DNA of 64,000 nt, taken from NCBI GenBank assembly GCA_963853835.1, contig OY970821.1:50484646-50548645 (forward strand), written 5' to 3'. The position numbers and the translations under genes are program-made. Position 1 is the stretch's first letter. Every line of letters starts with the position of its first letter. This stretch comes from Calendula officinalis (Eukaryota; Streptophyta; Magnoliopsida; Asterales; Asteraceae). The notes under the pieces were generated by a model, which saw only the letters and a list, made by a program, of their open reading frames with translations, ran no database searches and had not been told where the DNA came from. This document shows, one piece after another, positions 46,951-60,200 of this stretch.

Positions 46951-49900
46951 CTGGTTCGTTCGTCACTGCCAAGAACAAGTTCGGCCCGAACTCTTCACTG
47001 TTCCCGGCCCGAACTTCATTTTCGGCCCGAACTTCAACGTCGGCCCGAACTGCAACCTCGGCCCGAACTCCAACGTCGGCCCGAACTCCAACCTCGGCCC
47101 GAACATCATCCTCGGCCAAAACATCGAACTTCGGCCCGAACACCACTTCGGCCCGAACACCACTTCGGCCCGAACATCCCACTTCGGCCCGAACACCACT
47201 TCGGCCCGAACATCCCTCTTCGGCCTTAACTCTTAAATATCCAAGATTGTGTGACAAAAGGTGCTATACTAAACATTCATAACTTTCAGCTCGGGTGTCC
47301 GTTTCACGCCCACGAGTAACCAAAATAGCTGGTTCGTTCGTCACTGCCAAGAACAAGTTCGGCCCGAACTCTTCACTTTTCCCGGCTCGAACTTCATTTT
47401 CGACCCGAACTTCAACCTCGGCCTGAACTTCAACCTCGACCCGAACTCCGACCTCGGCCCGAACTTCAACCTCGGCCCGAACATCATCCTCGGCCCGAAC
47501 ACCGAACTTCGGCCCGAACACCACTTCGGCCCGAACACCACTTCGGCCCGAACATCCCACTTCGGCCCGAACACCAGTTCGGCCCGAACATCCCTCTTTG
47601 GCCCGAACTCTTCAATATCCAAGATTGTGTGACAAAAGGTGCTATACTAAAACATTCATAACTTTCAGCTCGGGTGTCCGTTTCACGCCCATGAGTAACC
47701 AAAATAGCTGGTTCGTTCGTCACTGCCAAGAACAAGTTCGGCCCGAACTCTTCACTGTTCCCGGCCCGAACTTCAACCTTGTCCCGAACTTCAACCTCAG
47801 CCCGAACTCCGACCTCGGCCCGAACTCCAACCTCGGCCCGAACATCATCCTCGGCCCGAACACCGAACTTCGGCCCGAACACAACTTCGGCCCGAACACC
47901 ACTTCGGCCCGAACATCCCACTTCGGCCCGAACACGACTTCGGCCCGAACATCCCTCTTCGGCCCAAACTCTTCAATATCCAAGATTGTGTGACAAAAGG
48001 TGCTATATTAAAACATTCATAACTTTCAGCTCGGGTGTCCGTTTCACGCCCACGAGTAACCAAAATAGCTGGTTCGTTCGTCACTACCAAGAACAAGTTC
48101 GGCCCGAACTCTTCACTGTTCCCGGCCCGAACTTCATTTTCGGCCCGAACTTCAACCTCGGCCCGAACTCCGACCTCGGCCCGAACTCCGACCTCGGCCC
48201 GAACTTCAACCTCGGCCCGAACATCATCCTCGGCCCGAACACCGAACTTCGGCCCGAACACCACTTCGGCCCGAACACCACTTCGGCCCGAACACCACTT
48301 CGGCCCGAACACCACTTCGGCCCGAACACCACTTCGGCCCGAACATCCCACTTCGGCCCGAACTCCAGTTCGGCCCGAACATCCCTCTTTGGCCCGAAAT
48401 CTTCAATATCCAAGATTGTGTGACAAAAGGTGCTATACTAAAACATTCATAACTTTCAGCTCGGGTGTCCGTTTCACGCCTATGAGTAACCAAAATAGCT
48501 GGTTCGATCGTCACTGCCAAGAACAAGTTCGGCCCGAACTCTTCACTGTTCCCGGCCCGAACTTCATTTTCGGCCCGAACTTCAAACTCGGCCCGAACTC
48601 CGACCTCGGCCCGAACTTCAACCTCGGCCCGAACATCATCCTCGGCCCGAACACCGAACTTCGGCCCGAACACCACTTCGGCCCGAACTTCCCACTTCGG
48701 CCCGAACACGACTTCGGCCCGAACATCCCTCTTCGGCCCGAACTCTTCAATATCCAAGATTGTGTGACAAAAGGTGCTATATTAAAACATTCATAACTTT
48801 CAGCTCGGGTGTCCGTTTCACGCCCACGAGTAACCAAAATAGCTGGTTCGTTCGTCACTGCCAAGAACAAGTTCGGCCCGAACTCTTCACTGTTCCCGGC
48901 CCGAACTTCATTTTCGGCCCGAACTTCAACCTCGGCCTGAACTTCAACCTCGGCTCGAACTCCGACCTCGGCCCGAACTTCAACCTCGGCCCGAACATCA
49001 TCCTCGGCCCGAACATCGAACTTCGGCCCGAACACCACTTCAGCCCGAACACCACTTCGGCCCGAACATCCCACTTCGGCACGAACACCACTTCGGCCCG
49101 AACATCCCTCTTTGGCCCGAACTCTTCAATATCCAAGATTGTGTGACAAAAGGTGCTATACTAAAACATTCATAACTTTCAGCTCGGGTGTCCGTTTCAC
49201 GCCCATGAGTAACCAAAATAGCTGGTTCGTTCGTCACTGCCAAGAACAAGTTCGGCCCGAACTCTTCACTGTTCCCGGCCCGAACTTCATTTTCGGCCCG
49301 AACTTCAACCTCGGCCCGAACTTCAACCTCGGCCCGAACTCCAACGTCGGCCCGAACTCCAACCTCGGCCCGAACATCATCCTCGGCCCGAACACCGAAG
49401 TTCGGGCCGAACACCACTTCGGCCCGAACACCACTTCGGCCCGAACATCCCACTTCGGCCCGAACACCACCGCCCCGAACATCCCTCTTCGGCCCGAACT
49501 CTTCAATATCAGAGATTGTGTGACAAAAGGTGCTATACTAAAACATTCATAACTTTCAGCCTGGGTGTCCGTTTCACGCCCACGAGTAACCAAAATAGCT
49601 GGTTCGTTCGTCACTGCCAAGAACAAGTTCGGCCCGAACTCTTCACTGTTCCCGGCCCGAACTTCAACCTCGGCTCGAACATCAACCTCGGCCCGAACTC
49701 CGACCTCGGCCCGAACTTCAACCTCGACCCGAACATCATCCTCGGGCCGAACACCGAACTTCGGCCCGTACACCACTTCGGCCCGAACATCCCACTTCGG
49801 CCCGAACACCACTTCGGCCCGAACATCCCTCTTCGCCCCGAACTCTTCAATATCCAAGATTGTGTGACAAAAGGTGCTATACTAAAACATTCATAACTTT

Positions 49901-52900
49901 CAGCTCGGGTGTCCGGTTCACGCCCACGAGTAACCAAAATAGCTGGTTCGTTCGTCACTGCCAAGAACAAGTTCGGCCCGAACTCTTCACTGTTCCCGGC
50001 CCGAACTTCATTTTCGGCCCGAACTTCAACCTCGGCCCGAACTCCGACCTCGGCCCGAACTTCAACCTCGGCCCGAACATCATCCTCGGCCCGAACACCG
50101 AACTTCGGCCCGAACACCACTTCGGCCCGAACATCCCACTTCGGCCCGAACACCACTTCGGCCCGAACATCCCTCTTTGGCCCGAACTCTTCAATATCCA
50201 AGATTGTGTGACAAAAGGTGCTATACTAAAACATTCATAACTTTCAGCTCGGGTGTCCGTTTCACGCCCATGAGTAACCAAAATAACTGGTTCGTTCGTC
50301 ACTGCCAAGAACAAGTTCGGCCCGAACTCTTCACTGTTCCCGGCCCGAACTTCATTTTCGGCCCGAACTTCAACGTCGGCCCGAACTGCAACCTCGGCCC
50401 GAACTCCAACGTCGGCCCGAACTCCAACCTCGGCCCGAACATCATCCTCGGCCAAAACATCGAACTTCGGCCCGAACACCACTTCGGCCCGAACACCACT
50501 TCGGCCCGAACATCCCACTTCGGCCCGAACACCACTTCGGCCCGAACATCCCTCTTCGGCCTTAACTCTTAAATATCCAAGATTGTGTGACAAAAGGTGC
50601 TATACTAAACATTCATAACTTTCAGCTCGGGTGTCCGTTTCACGCCCACGAGTAACCAAAATAGCTGGTTCGTTCGTCACTGCCAAGAACAAGTTCGGCC
50701 CGAACTCTTCACTTTTCCCGGCTCGAACTTCATTTTCGACCCGAACTTCAACCTCGGCCTGAACTTCAACCTCGACCCGAACTCCGACCTCGGCCCGAAC
50801 TTCAACCTCGGCCCGAACATCATCCTCGGCCCGAACACCGAACTTCGGCCCGAACACCACTTCGGCCCGAACACCACTTCGGCCCGAACATCCCACTTCG
50901 GCCCGAACACCAGTTCGGCCCGAACATCCCTCTTTGGCCCGAACTCTTCAATATCCAAGATTGTGTGACAAAAGGTGCTATACTAAAACATTCATAACTT
51001 TCAGCTCGGGTGTCCGTTTCACGCCCATGAGTAACCAAAATAGCTGGTTCGTTCGTCACTGCCAAGAACAAGTTCGGCCCGAACTCTTCACTGTTCCCGG
51101 CCCGAACTTCAACCTTGTCCCGAACTTCAACCTCAGCCCGAACTCCGACCTCGGCCCGAACTCCAACCTCGGCCCGAACATCATCCTCGGCCCGAACACC
51201 GAACTTCGGCCCGAACACAACTTCGGCCCGAACACCACTTCGGCCCGAACATCCCACTTCGGCCCGAACACGACTTCGGCCCGAACATCCCTCTTCGGCC
51301 CAAACTCTTCAATATCCAAGATTGTGTGACAAAAGGTGCTATATTAAAACATTCATAACTTTCAGCTCGGGTGTCCGTTTCACGCCCACGAGTAACCAAA
51401 ATAGCTGGTTCGTTCGTCACTACCAAGAACAAGTTCGGCCCGAACTCTTCACTGTTCCCGGCCCGAACTTCATTTTCGGCCCGAACTTCAACCTCGGCCC
51501 GAACTCCGACCTCGGCCCGAACTCCGACCTCGGCCCGAACTTCAACCTCGGCCCGAACATCATCCTCGGCCCGAACACCGAACTTCGGCCCGAACACCAC
51601 TTCGGCCCGAACACCACTTCGGCCCGAACACCACTTCGGCCCGAACACCACTTCGGCCCGAACACCACTTCGGCCCGAACATCCCACTTCGGCCCGAACA
51701 CCAGTTCGGCCCGAACATCCCTCTTTGGCCCGAAATCTTCAATATCCAAGATTGTGTGACAAAAGGTGCTATACTAAAACATTCATAACTTTCAGCTCGG
51801 GTGTCCGTTTCACGCCTATGAGTAACCAAAATAGCTGGTTCGATCGTCACTGCCAAGAACAAGTTCGGCCCGAACTCTTCACTGTTCCCGGCCCGAACTT
51901 CATTTTCGGCCCGAACTTCAAACTCGGCCCGAACTCCGACCTCGGCCCGAACTTCAACCTCGGCCCGAACATCATCCTCGGCCCGAACACCGAACTTCGG
52001 CCCGAACACCACTTCGGCCCGAACTTCCCACTTCGGCCCGAACACGACTTCGGCCCGAACATCCCTCTTCGGCCCGAACTCTTCAATATCCAAGATTGTG
52101 TGACAAAAGGTGCTATATTAAAACATTCATAACTTTCAGCTCGGGTGTCCGTTTCACGCCCACGAGTAACCAAAATAGCTGGTTCGTTCGTCACTGCCAA
52201 GAACAAGTTCGGCCCGAACTCTTCACTGTTCCCGGCCCGAACTTCATTTTCGGCCCGAACTTCAACCTCGGCCTGAACTTCAACCTCGGCTCGAACTCCG
52301 ACCTCGGCCCGAACTTCAACCTCGGCCCGAACATCATCCTCGGCCCGAACATCGAACTTCGGCCCGAACACCACTTCAGCCCGAACACCACTTCGGCCCG
52401 AACATCCCACTTCGGCACGAACACCACTTCGGCCCGAACATCCCTCTTTGGCCCGAACTCTTCAATATCCAAGATTGTGTGACAAAAGGTGCTATACTAA
52501 AACATTCATAACTTTCAGCTCGGGTGTCCGTTTCACGCCCATGAGTAACCAAAATAGCTGGTTCGTTCGTCACTGCCAAGAACAAGTTCGGCCCGAACTC
52601 TTCACTGTTCCCGGCCCGAACTTCATTTTCGGCCCGAACTTCAACCTCGGCCCGAACTTCAACCTCGGCCCGAACTCCAACGTCGGCCCGAACTCCAACC
52701 TCGGCCCGAACATCATCCTCGGCCCGAACACCGAAGTTCGGGCCGAACACCACTTCGGCCCGAACACCACTTCGGCCCGAACATCCCACTTCGGCCCGAA
52801 CACCACCGCCCCGAACATCCCTCTTCGGCCCGAACTCTTCAATATCAGAGATTGTGTGACAAAAGGTGCTATACTAAAACATTCATAACTTTCAGCCTGG

Positions 52901-53900
52901 GTGTCCGTTTCACGCCCACGAGTAACCAAAATAGCTGGTTCGTTCGTCACTGCCAAGAACAAGTTCGGCCCGAACTCTTCACTGTTCCCGGCCCGAACTT
53001 CAACCTCGGCTCGAACATCAACCTCGGCCCGAACTCCGACCTCGGCCCGAACTTCAACCTCGACCCGAACATCATCCTCGGGCCGAACACCGAACTTCGG
53101 CCCGTACACCACTTCGGCCCGAACATCCCACTTCGGCCCGAACACCACTTCGGCCCGAACATCCCTCTTCGCCCCGAACTCTTCAATATCCAAGATTGTG
53201 TGACAAAAGGTGCTATACTAAAACATTCATAACTTTCAGCTCGGGTGTCCGGTTCACGCCCACGAGTAACCAAAATAGCTGGTTCGTTCGTCACTGCCAA
53301 GAACAAGTTCGGCCCGAACTCTTCACTGTTCCCGGCCCGAACTTCATTTTCGGCCCGAACTTCAACCTCGGCCCGAACTCCGACCTCGGCCCGAACTTCA
53401 ACCTCGGCCCGAACATCATCCTCGGCCCGAACACCGAACTTCGGCCCGAACACCACTTCGGCCCGAACATCCCACTTCGGCCCGAACACCACTTCGGCCC
53501 GAACATCCCTCTTTGGCCCGAACTCTTCAATATCCAAGATTGTGTGACAAAAGGTGCTATACTAAAACATTCATAACTTTCAGCTCGGGTGTCCGTTTCA
53601 CGCCCATGAGTAACCAAAATAGCTGGTTCGTTCGTCACTGCCAAGAACAAGTTCGGCCCGAACTCTTCACTGTTCCCGACCCGAACTTCATTTTCGGCCC
53701 GAACTTCAACGTCGGCCCGAACTGCAACCTCGGCCCGAACTCCAACGTCGGCCCGAACTCCAACCTCGGCCCGAACATCATCCTCGGCCAAAACATCGAA
53801 CTTCGGCCCGAACACCACTTCGGCCCAAACACCACTTCGGCCCGAACATCCCACTTCGGCCCGAACACCACTTCGGCCCGAACATCCCTCTTCGGCCTTA
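46950..53900. repeat. 3336-bp higher-order repeat in satellite B (nine monomers)
   Basis: Two nearly identical consecutive copies, about 46.95-50.28 and 50.28-53.62 kb, with a third copy starting. Matches at exactly 3336 bp include 47264/50600, 48035/51371, 48855/52191, 49565/52901 and 49955/53291. The 253-codon strings at 48035 and 51371 are identical. A single base separates 48364 from its partner (AACTCC versus AACACC). Nine monomers give a mean of about 371 bp. Confidence 0.9.
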
Positions 53901-54299
53901 ACTCTTAAATATCCAAGATTGTGTGACAAAAGGTGCTATACTAAACATTCATAACTTTCAGCTCGGGTGTCCGTTTCACGCCCACGAGTAACCAAAATAG
54001 CTGGTTCGTTCGTCACTGCCAAGAACAAGTTCGGCCCGAACTCTTCACTTTTCCCGGCTCGAACTTCTTTTTCGACCCGAACTTCAACCTCGGCCTGAAC
54101 TTCAACCTCGACCCGAACTCCGACCTCGGCCCGAACTTCAACCTCGGCCCGAACATCATCCTCGGCCCGAACACCGAACTTCGGCCCGAACAACACTTCG
54201 GCCCGAACACCACTTCGGCCCGAACATCCCACTTCGGCCCGAACACCACTTCGGCCCGAACATCCCTCTTCGGCCCGAACTCTTCAATATCCAAGATTG

Positions 54300-57200
54300 T
54301 GTGACAAAAGGTGCTATACTAAGACATTCATAACTTTCAGCTCGGGTGTCCGTTTCACGCCCACGAGTAACCAAAATACCTGGTTCGTTCGTCACTGCCA
54401 AGAACAAGTTCGGCCCGAACTCTTCACTGTTTCCGGCCCGAACTTCATTTTCGGCCCGAACTTCAACGTCGGCCCGAACTGCAACCTCGGCCCGAACTCC
54501 AACGTCGGCCCGAACTCCAACCTCGGCCCGGACATCATCCTCGGCCAAAACATCGAACTTCGGCCCGAACACCACTTCGGCCCGAACACCACTTCGGCCC
54601 GAACATCCCACTTCGGCACGAACACCATTTCGGCCCGAACATCCCTCTTTGGCCCGGACTCTTCAATATCCAAGATTGTGTGACTAAAGGTGCTATACTA
54701 AAACATTCATAACTTTCAGATCGGGTGTCCGTTTCACGCCCATGAGTAACCAAAATAGCTGGTTCGTTCGTCACTGCCAAGAACAAGTTCGGCCCGAACT
54801 CTTCACTGTTCCCGGCCCGAACTTCATTTTCGGCCCGAACTTCAACCTCGGCCCGAACTTCAACCTCGGCCCGAACTCCAACGTCGGCCCGAACTCCAAC
54901 CTCGGCCTGAACATCATCCTCGGCCCGAACACCGAAGTTTGGGCCGAACACCACTTCGGCCCGAACATCCCACTTCGGCCCGAACACCACCGCCCCGAAC
55001 ATCCCTCTTCGGCCCGAACTCTTCAATATCAGAGATTGTGTGACAAAAGGTGCTATACTAAAACATTCATAACTTTCAGCTCGGGTGTCCGTTTCACGCC
55101 CACGAGTAACCAAAATAGCTGGTTCGTTCGTCACTGCCAAGAACAAGTTCGGCCCGAACTCTTCACTTTTCCCGGCTCGAACTTCTTTTTCGACCCGAAC
55201 TTCAACCTCGGCCTGAACTTCAACCTCGACCCGAACTCCGACCTCGGCCCGAACTTCAACCTCGGCCCGAACATCATCCTCGGCCCGAACACCGAACTTC
55301 GGCCCGAACAACACTTCGGCCCGAACACCACTTCGGCCCGAACATCCCACTTCGGCCCGAACACCACTTCGGCCCGAACATCCCTCTTCGGCCCGAACTC
55401 TTCAATATCCAAGATTGTGTGACAAAAGGTGCTATACTAAGACATTCATAACTTTCAGCTCGGGTGTCCGTTTCACGCCCACGAGTAACCAAAATAGCTG
55501 GTAAGTTCGTCACTGCCAAGAACAAGTGGGGCCCGAACGCTTCACTATTCCCGGCCCGAACTTCATTTTCGGCCCGAACTTCAACCTCGGCCCGAACTTC
55601 AACCTCGGCCCGAACTCCGACCTCGGCCCGAACTTCAACCTCGGCCCGAACATCATCCTCGGGCCGAACACCGAACTTCGGCCCGAACACCACTTCGGCC
55701 CGAACACCACTTCGGCCCGAACATCCCATTTCGGCCCGAACACCACTTCGGCTCGAACATCGCCCTTCGGCCCGAACTCTTCAATATCCAAGATTGTGTG
55801 ACAAAAGGTGCTATACTAAAACATTCATAACTTTCAGCTCGGGTGTCCGTTTCACGCCCACGAGTAACCAAAATAGCTGGTTCGTTCGTCACTGCCAAGA
55901 ACAAGTTCGGCCCGAACTCTTCACTGTTCCCGGCCCGAACTTCAACCTCGGCTCGAACATCAACCTCGGCCCGAACTCCGACCTCGGCCCGAACTTCAAC
56001 CTCGACCCGAACATCATCCTCGGGCCGAACACCGAATTTCGGCCCGTACACCACTTCGGCCCGAACATCCCACTTCGGCCCGAACACGACTTCGGCCCGA
56101 ACATCCCTCTTCGACCCGAACTCTTCAATATCCAAGATTGTGTGACAAAAGGTGCTATATTAAAACATTCATAACTTTCAGCTCGGGTGTCCGTTTCACG
56201 CCCACGAGTAACCAAAATAGCTGGTTCGTTCGTCACTGCCAAGAACAAGTTCGGCCCGAACTCTTCACTGTTCCCGGCACGAACTTCATTTTCGGCCCGA
56301 ACTTCAACCTCGGCCCGAACATCATCCTCGGCCCGAACACCGAACTTCGGCCCGAACACCACTTCGGCCCGAACACCACTTCGGCCCGAACATCCCACTT
56401 CGGCCCGAACACCACTTCGGCCCGAACATCCCTCTTTGGCCCGAACTCTTCAATATCCAAGATTGTGTGACAAAAGGTGCTATACTAAAACATTCATAAC
56501 TTTCAGCTCGGGTGTCCGTTTCACGCCCATGAGTAACCAAAATAGCTGGTTCGTTCGTCACTGCCAAGAACAAGTTCGGCACGAACTCTTCACTGTTCCC
56601 GACCCGAACTTCATTTTCGGCCCGAACTTCAACGTCGGCCCGAACTGCAACCTCGGCCCGAACTCCAACGTCGGCCCGAACTCCAACCTCGGCCCGAACA
56701 TCATCCTCGGCCAAAACATCGAACTTCGGCCCGAACACCACTCGGCCCGAACACCACTTCGGCCCGAACATCCCACTTCGGCCCGAACACCACTTCGGCC
56801 CGAACATCCCTTTTCGGCCTTAACTCTTAAATATCCAAGATTGTGTGACAAAAGGTGCTATACTAAACATTCATAACTTTCAGCTCGGGTGTCCGTTTCA
56901 CGCCCACGAGTAACCAAAATAGCTGGTTCGTTCGTCACTGCCAAGAACAAGTTCGGCCCGAACTCTTCACTTTTCCCGGCCCGAACTTCATTTTCGACCC
57001 GAACTTCAACCTCGGCCTGAACTTCAACCTCGACCCGAACTCCGACCTCGGCCCGAACTTCAACCTCGGCCCGAACATCATCCTCGGCCCGAACACCGAA
57101 CTTCGGCCCGAACAACACTTCGGCCCGAACACCACTTCGGCCCGAACATCCCACTTCGGCCCGAACACCACTTCGGCCCGAACATCCCTCTTCGGCCCGA

Positions 57201-60200
57201 ACTCTTCAATATCCAAGATTGTGTGACAAAAGGTGCTATACTAAGACATTCATAACTTTCAGCTCGGGTGTCCGTTTCACGCCCACGAGTAACCAAAATA
57301 GCTGGTTCGTTCGTCACTACCAAGAACAACTTCGGCCCGAACTCTTCACTGTTCCCGGCCCGAACTTCATTTTCGGCCCGAACTTCAACCTCGGCCCGAA
57401 CTGCAACCTCGACCCGAACTCCAACCTCGGCCCGAACTCCAACCTCGGCTCGAACATCATCCTCGGCCCGAACACCGAACTTCGGCCCGAACACCACTTC
57501 GGCCCGAACATCCCTCTTCGGCCTTAACTCTTCAATATCCAAGATTGTGTGACAAAAGGTGCTATACTAAACATTCATAACTTTCAGCTCGGGTGTCCGT
57601 TTCACGCCCACGAGTAACCAAAATAGCTGGTTCGTTCGTCACTGCCAAGAAGAAGTTCGGCCCGAACCCTTCACTTTTCCCGGCCCGAACTTCATTTTCG
57701 ACCCGAACTTCAACCTCGGCCCAAACTTCAACCTCGGCCCGAACTCCGACCTCGGCCCGAACTTCAACCTCGGTCCAAACTTCAACCTCGGCCCGAACAC
57801 CACTTCGGCCCGAACACCACTTCGGCCCGAACATCCCACTTCGGCCCGAACACCACCGCCCCGAACATCCCTCTTCGGCCCGAACTCTTCAATATCAGAG
57901 ATTGTGTGACAAAAGGTGCTATACTAAAACATTCATAACTTTCAGCTCGGGTGTCCGTTTCACGCCCACGAGTAACCAAAATAGCTGGTTCGTTCGTCAC
58001 TGCCAAGAACAAGTTCGGCCCGAACTCTTCACTGTTCCCGGGCCGAACTTCAACCTCGGCCCGAACTCCGACCTCAGCCCGAACTCCGACCTCGGCCCGA
58101 ACTTCAACCTCGGCCCGAACACCGAACTTCGGCCCGAACACCACTTCGGCCCGAACACCACTTCGGCCCGAACATCCCACTTCGGCCCGAACACCACTTC
58201 GGCCCGAACATCCCTCTTTGGCCCGAACTCTTCAATATCCAAGATTGTGTGACAAAATGTGCTATACTAAAACATTCATAACTTTCAGCTCGGGTGTCCG
58301 TTTCACGCCCATGAGTAACCAAAATAGCTGGTTCGTTCGTCACTGCCAAGAACAAGTTCGGCACGAACTCTTCACTATTCCCGGCCCGAACTTCATTTTC
58401 GGCCCGAACTTCAACGTCGGCCCGAACTGCAACCTCGGCCCGAACTCCAACGTCGGCCCGAACTCCAACCTCGGCCCGAACATCATCCTCGGCCAAAACA
58501 TCGAACTTCGGCCCGAACACCACTCGGCCCGAACACCACTTCGGCCCGAACATCCCACTTCGGCCCGAACACCACTTCGGCCCGAACATCCCTTTTCGGC
58601 CTTAACTCTTAAATATCCAAGATTGTGTGACAAAAGGTGCTATACTAAACATTCATAACTTTCAGCTCGGGTGTCCGTTTCACGTCCACGAGTAACCAAA
58701 ATAGCTGGTTCGTTCGTCACTGCCAAGAACAAGTTCGGCCCGAACTCTTCACTTTTCCCGGCCCGAACTTCATTTTCGACCCGAACTTCAACCTCGGCCT
58801 GAACTTCAACCTCGACCCGAACTCCGACCTCGGCCCGAACTTCAACCTCGGCCCGAACATCATCCTCGGCCCGAACACCGAACTTCGGCCCGAACAACAC
58901 TTCGGCCCGAACACCACTTCGGCCCGAACATCCCACTTCGGCCCGAACACCACTTCGGCCCGAACATCCCTCTTCGGCCCGAACTCTTCAATATCCAAGA
59001 TTGTGTGACAAAAGGTGCTATACTAAGACATTCATAACTTTCAGCTCGGGTGTCCGTTTCACGCCCACGAGTAACCAAAATAGCTGGTTCGTTCGTCACT
59101 ACCAAGAACAACTTCGGCCCGAACTCTTCACTGTTCCCGGCCCGAACTTCATTTTCGGCCCGAACTTCAACCTCGGCCCGAACTGCAACCTCGGCCCGAA
59201 CTCCAACCTCGGCCCGAACATCATCCTCGGCCCGAACACCGAACTTCGGCCCGAACACCACTTCGGCCCGAACATCCCTCTTCGGCCTTAACTCTTCAAT
59301 ATCCAAGATTGTGTGACAAAAGGTGCTATACTAAACATTCATAACTTTCAGCTCGGGTGTCCGTTTCACGCCCACGAGTAACCAAAATAGCTGGTTCGTT
59401 CGTCACCGCCAAGAAGAAGTTCGGCCCGAACCCTTCACTTTTCCCGGCCCGAACTTCATTTTCGACCCGAACTTCAACCTCGGCCCAAACTTCAACCTCG
59501 GCCCGAACTCCGACCTCGGCCCGAACTTCAACCTCGGCCCAAACTTCAACCTCGGCCCGAACACCACTTCGGCCCGAACACCACTTCGGCCCGAACATCC
59601 CACTTCGGCCCGAACACCACCGCCCCGAACATCCCTCTTCGGCCCGAACTCTTCAATATCAGAGATTGTGTGACAAAATGTGCTATACTAAAACATTCAT
59701 AACTTTCAGCTCGGGTGTCCGTTTCACGCCCACGAGTAACCAAAATAGCTGGTTCGTTCGTCACTGCCAAGAACAAGTTCGGCCCGAACTCTTCACTGTT
59801 CCCGGCCCGAACTTCAACCTCGGCTCGAACATCAACCTCGGCCCGAACTCCGACCTCAGCCCGAACTTCAACCTCGACCCGAACATCATCCTCGGGCCGA
59901 ACACCGAACTTCGGCCCGTACACCACTTCGGCCCGAACATCCCACTTCGGCCCGAACACCACTTCGGCCCGAACATCCCTCTTCGCCCCGAACTCTTCAA
60001 TATCCAAGATTGTGTGACAAAAGGTGCTATACTAAAACATTCATAACTTTCAGCTCGGGTGTCCGGTTCACGCCCACGAGTAACCAAAATAGCTGGTTCG
60101 TTCGTCACTGCCAAGAACAAGTTCGGCCCGAACTCTTCACTGTTCCCTGCCCGAACTTCATTTTCGGCCCGAACTTCAACCTCGGCCCGAACTCCGACCT

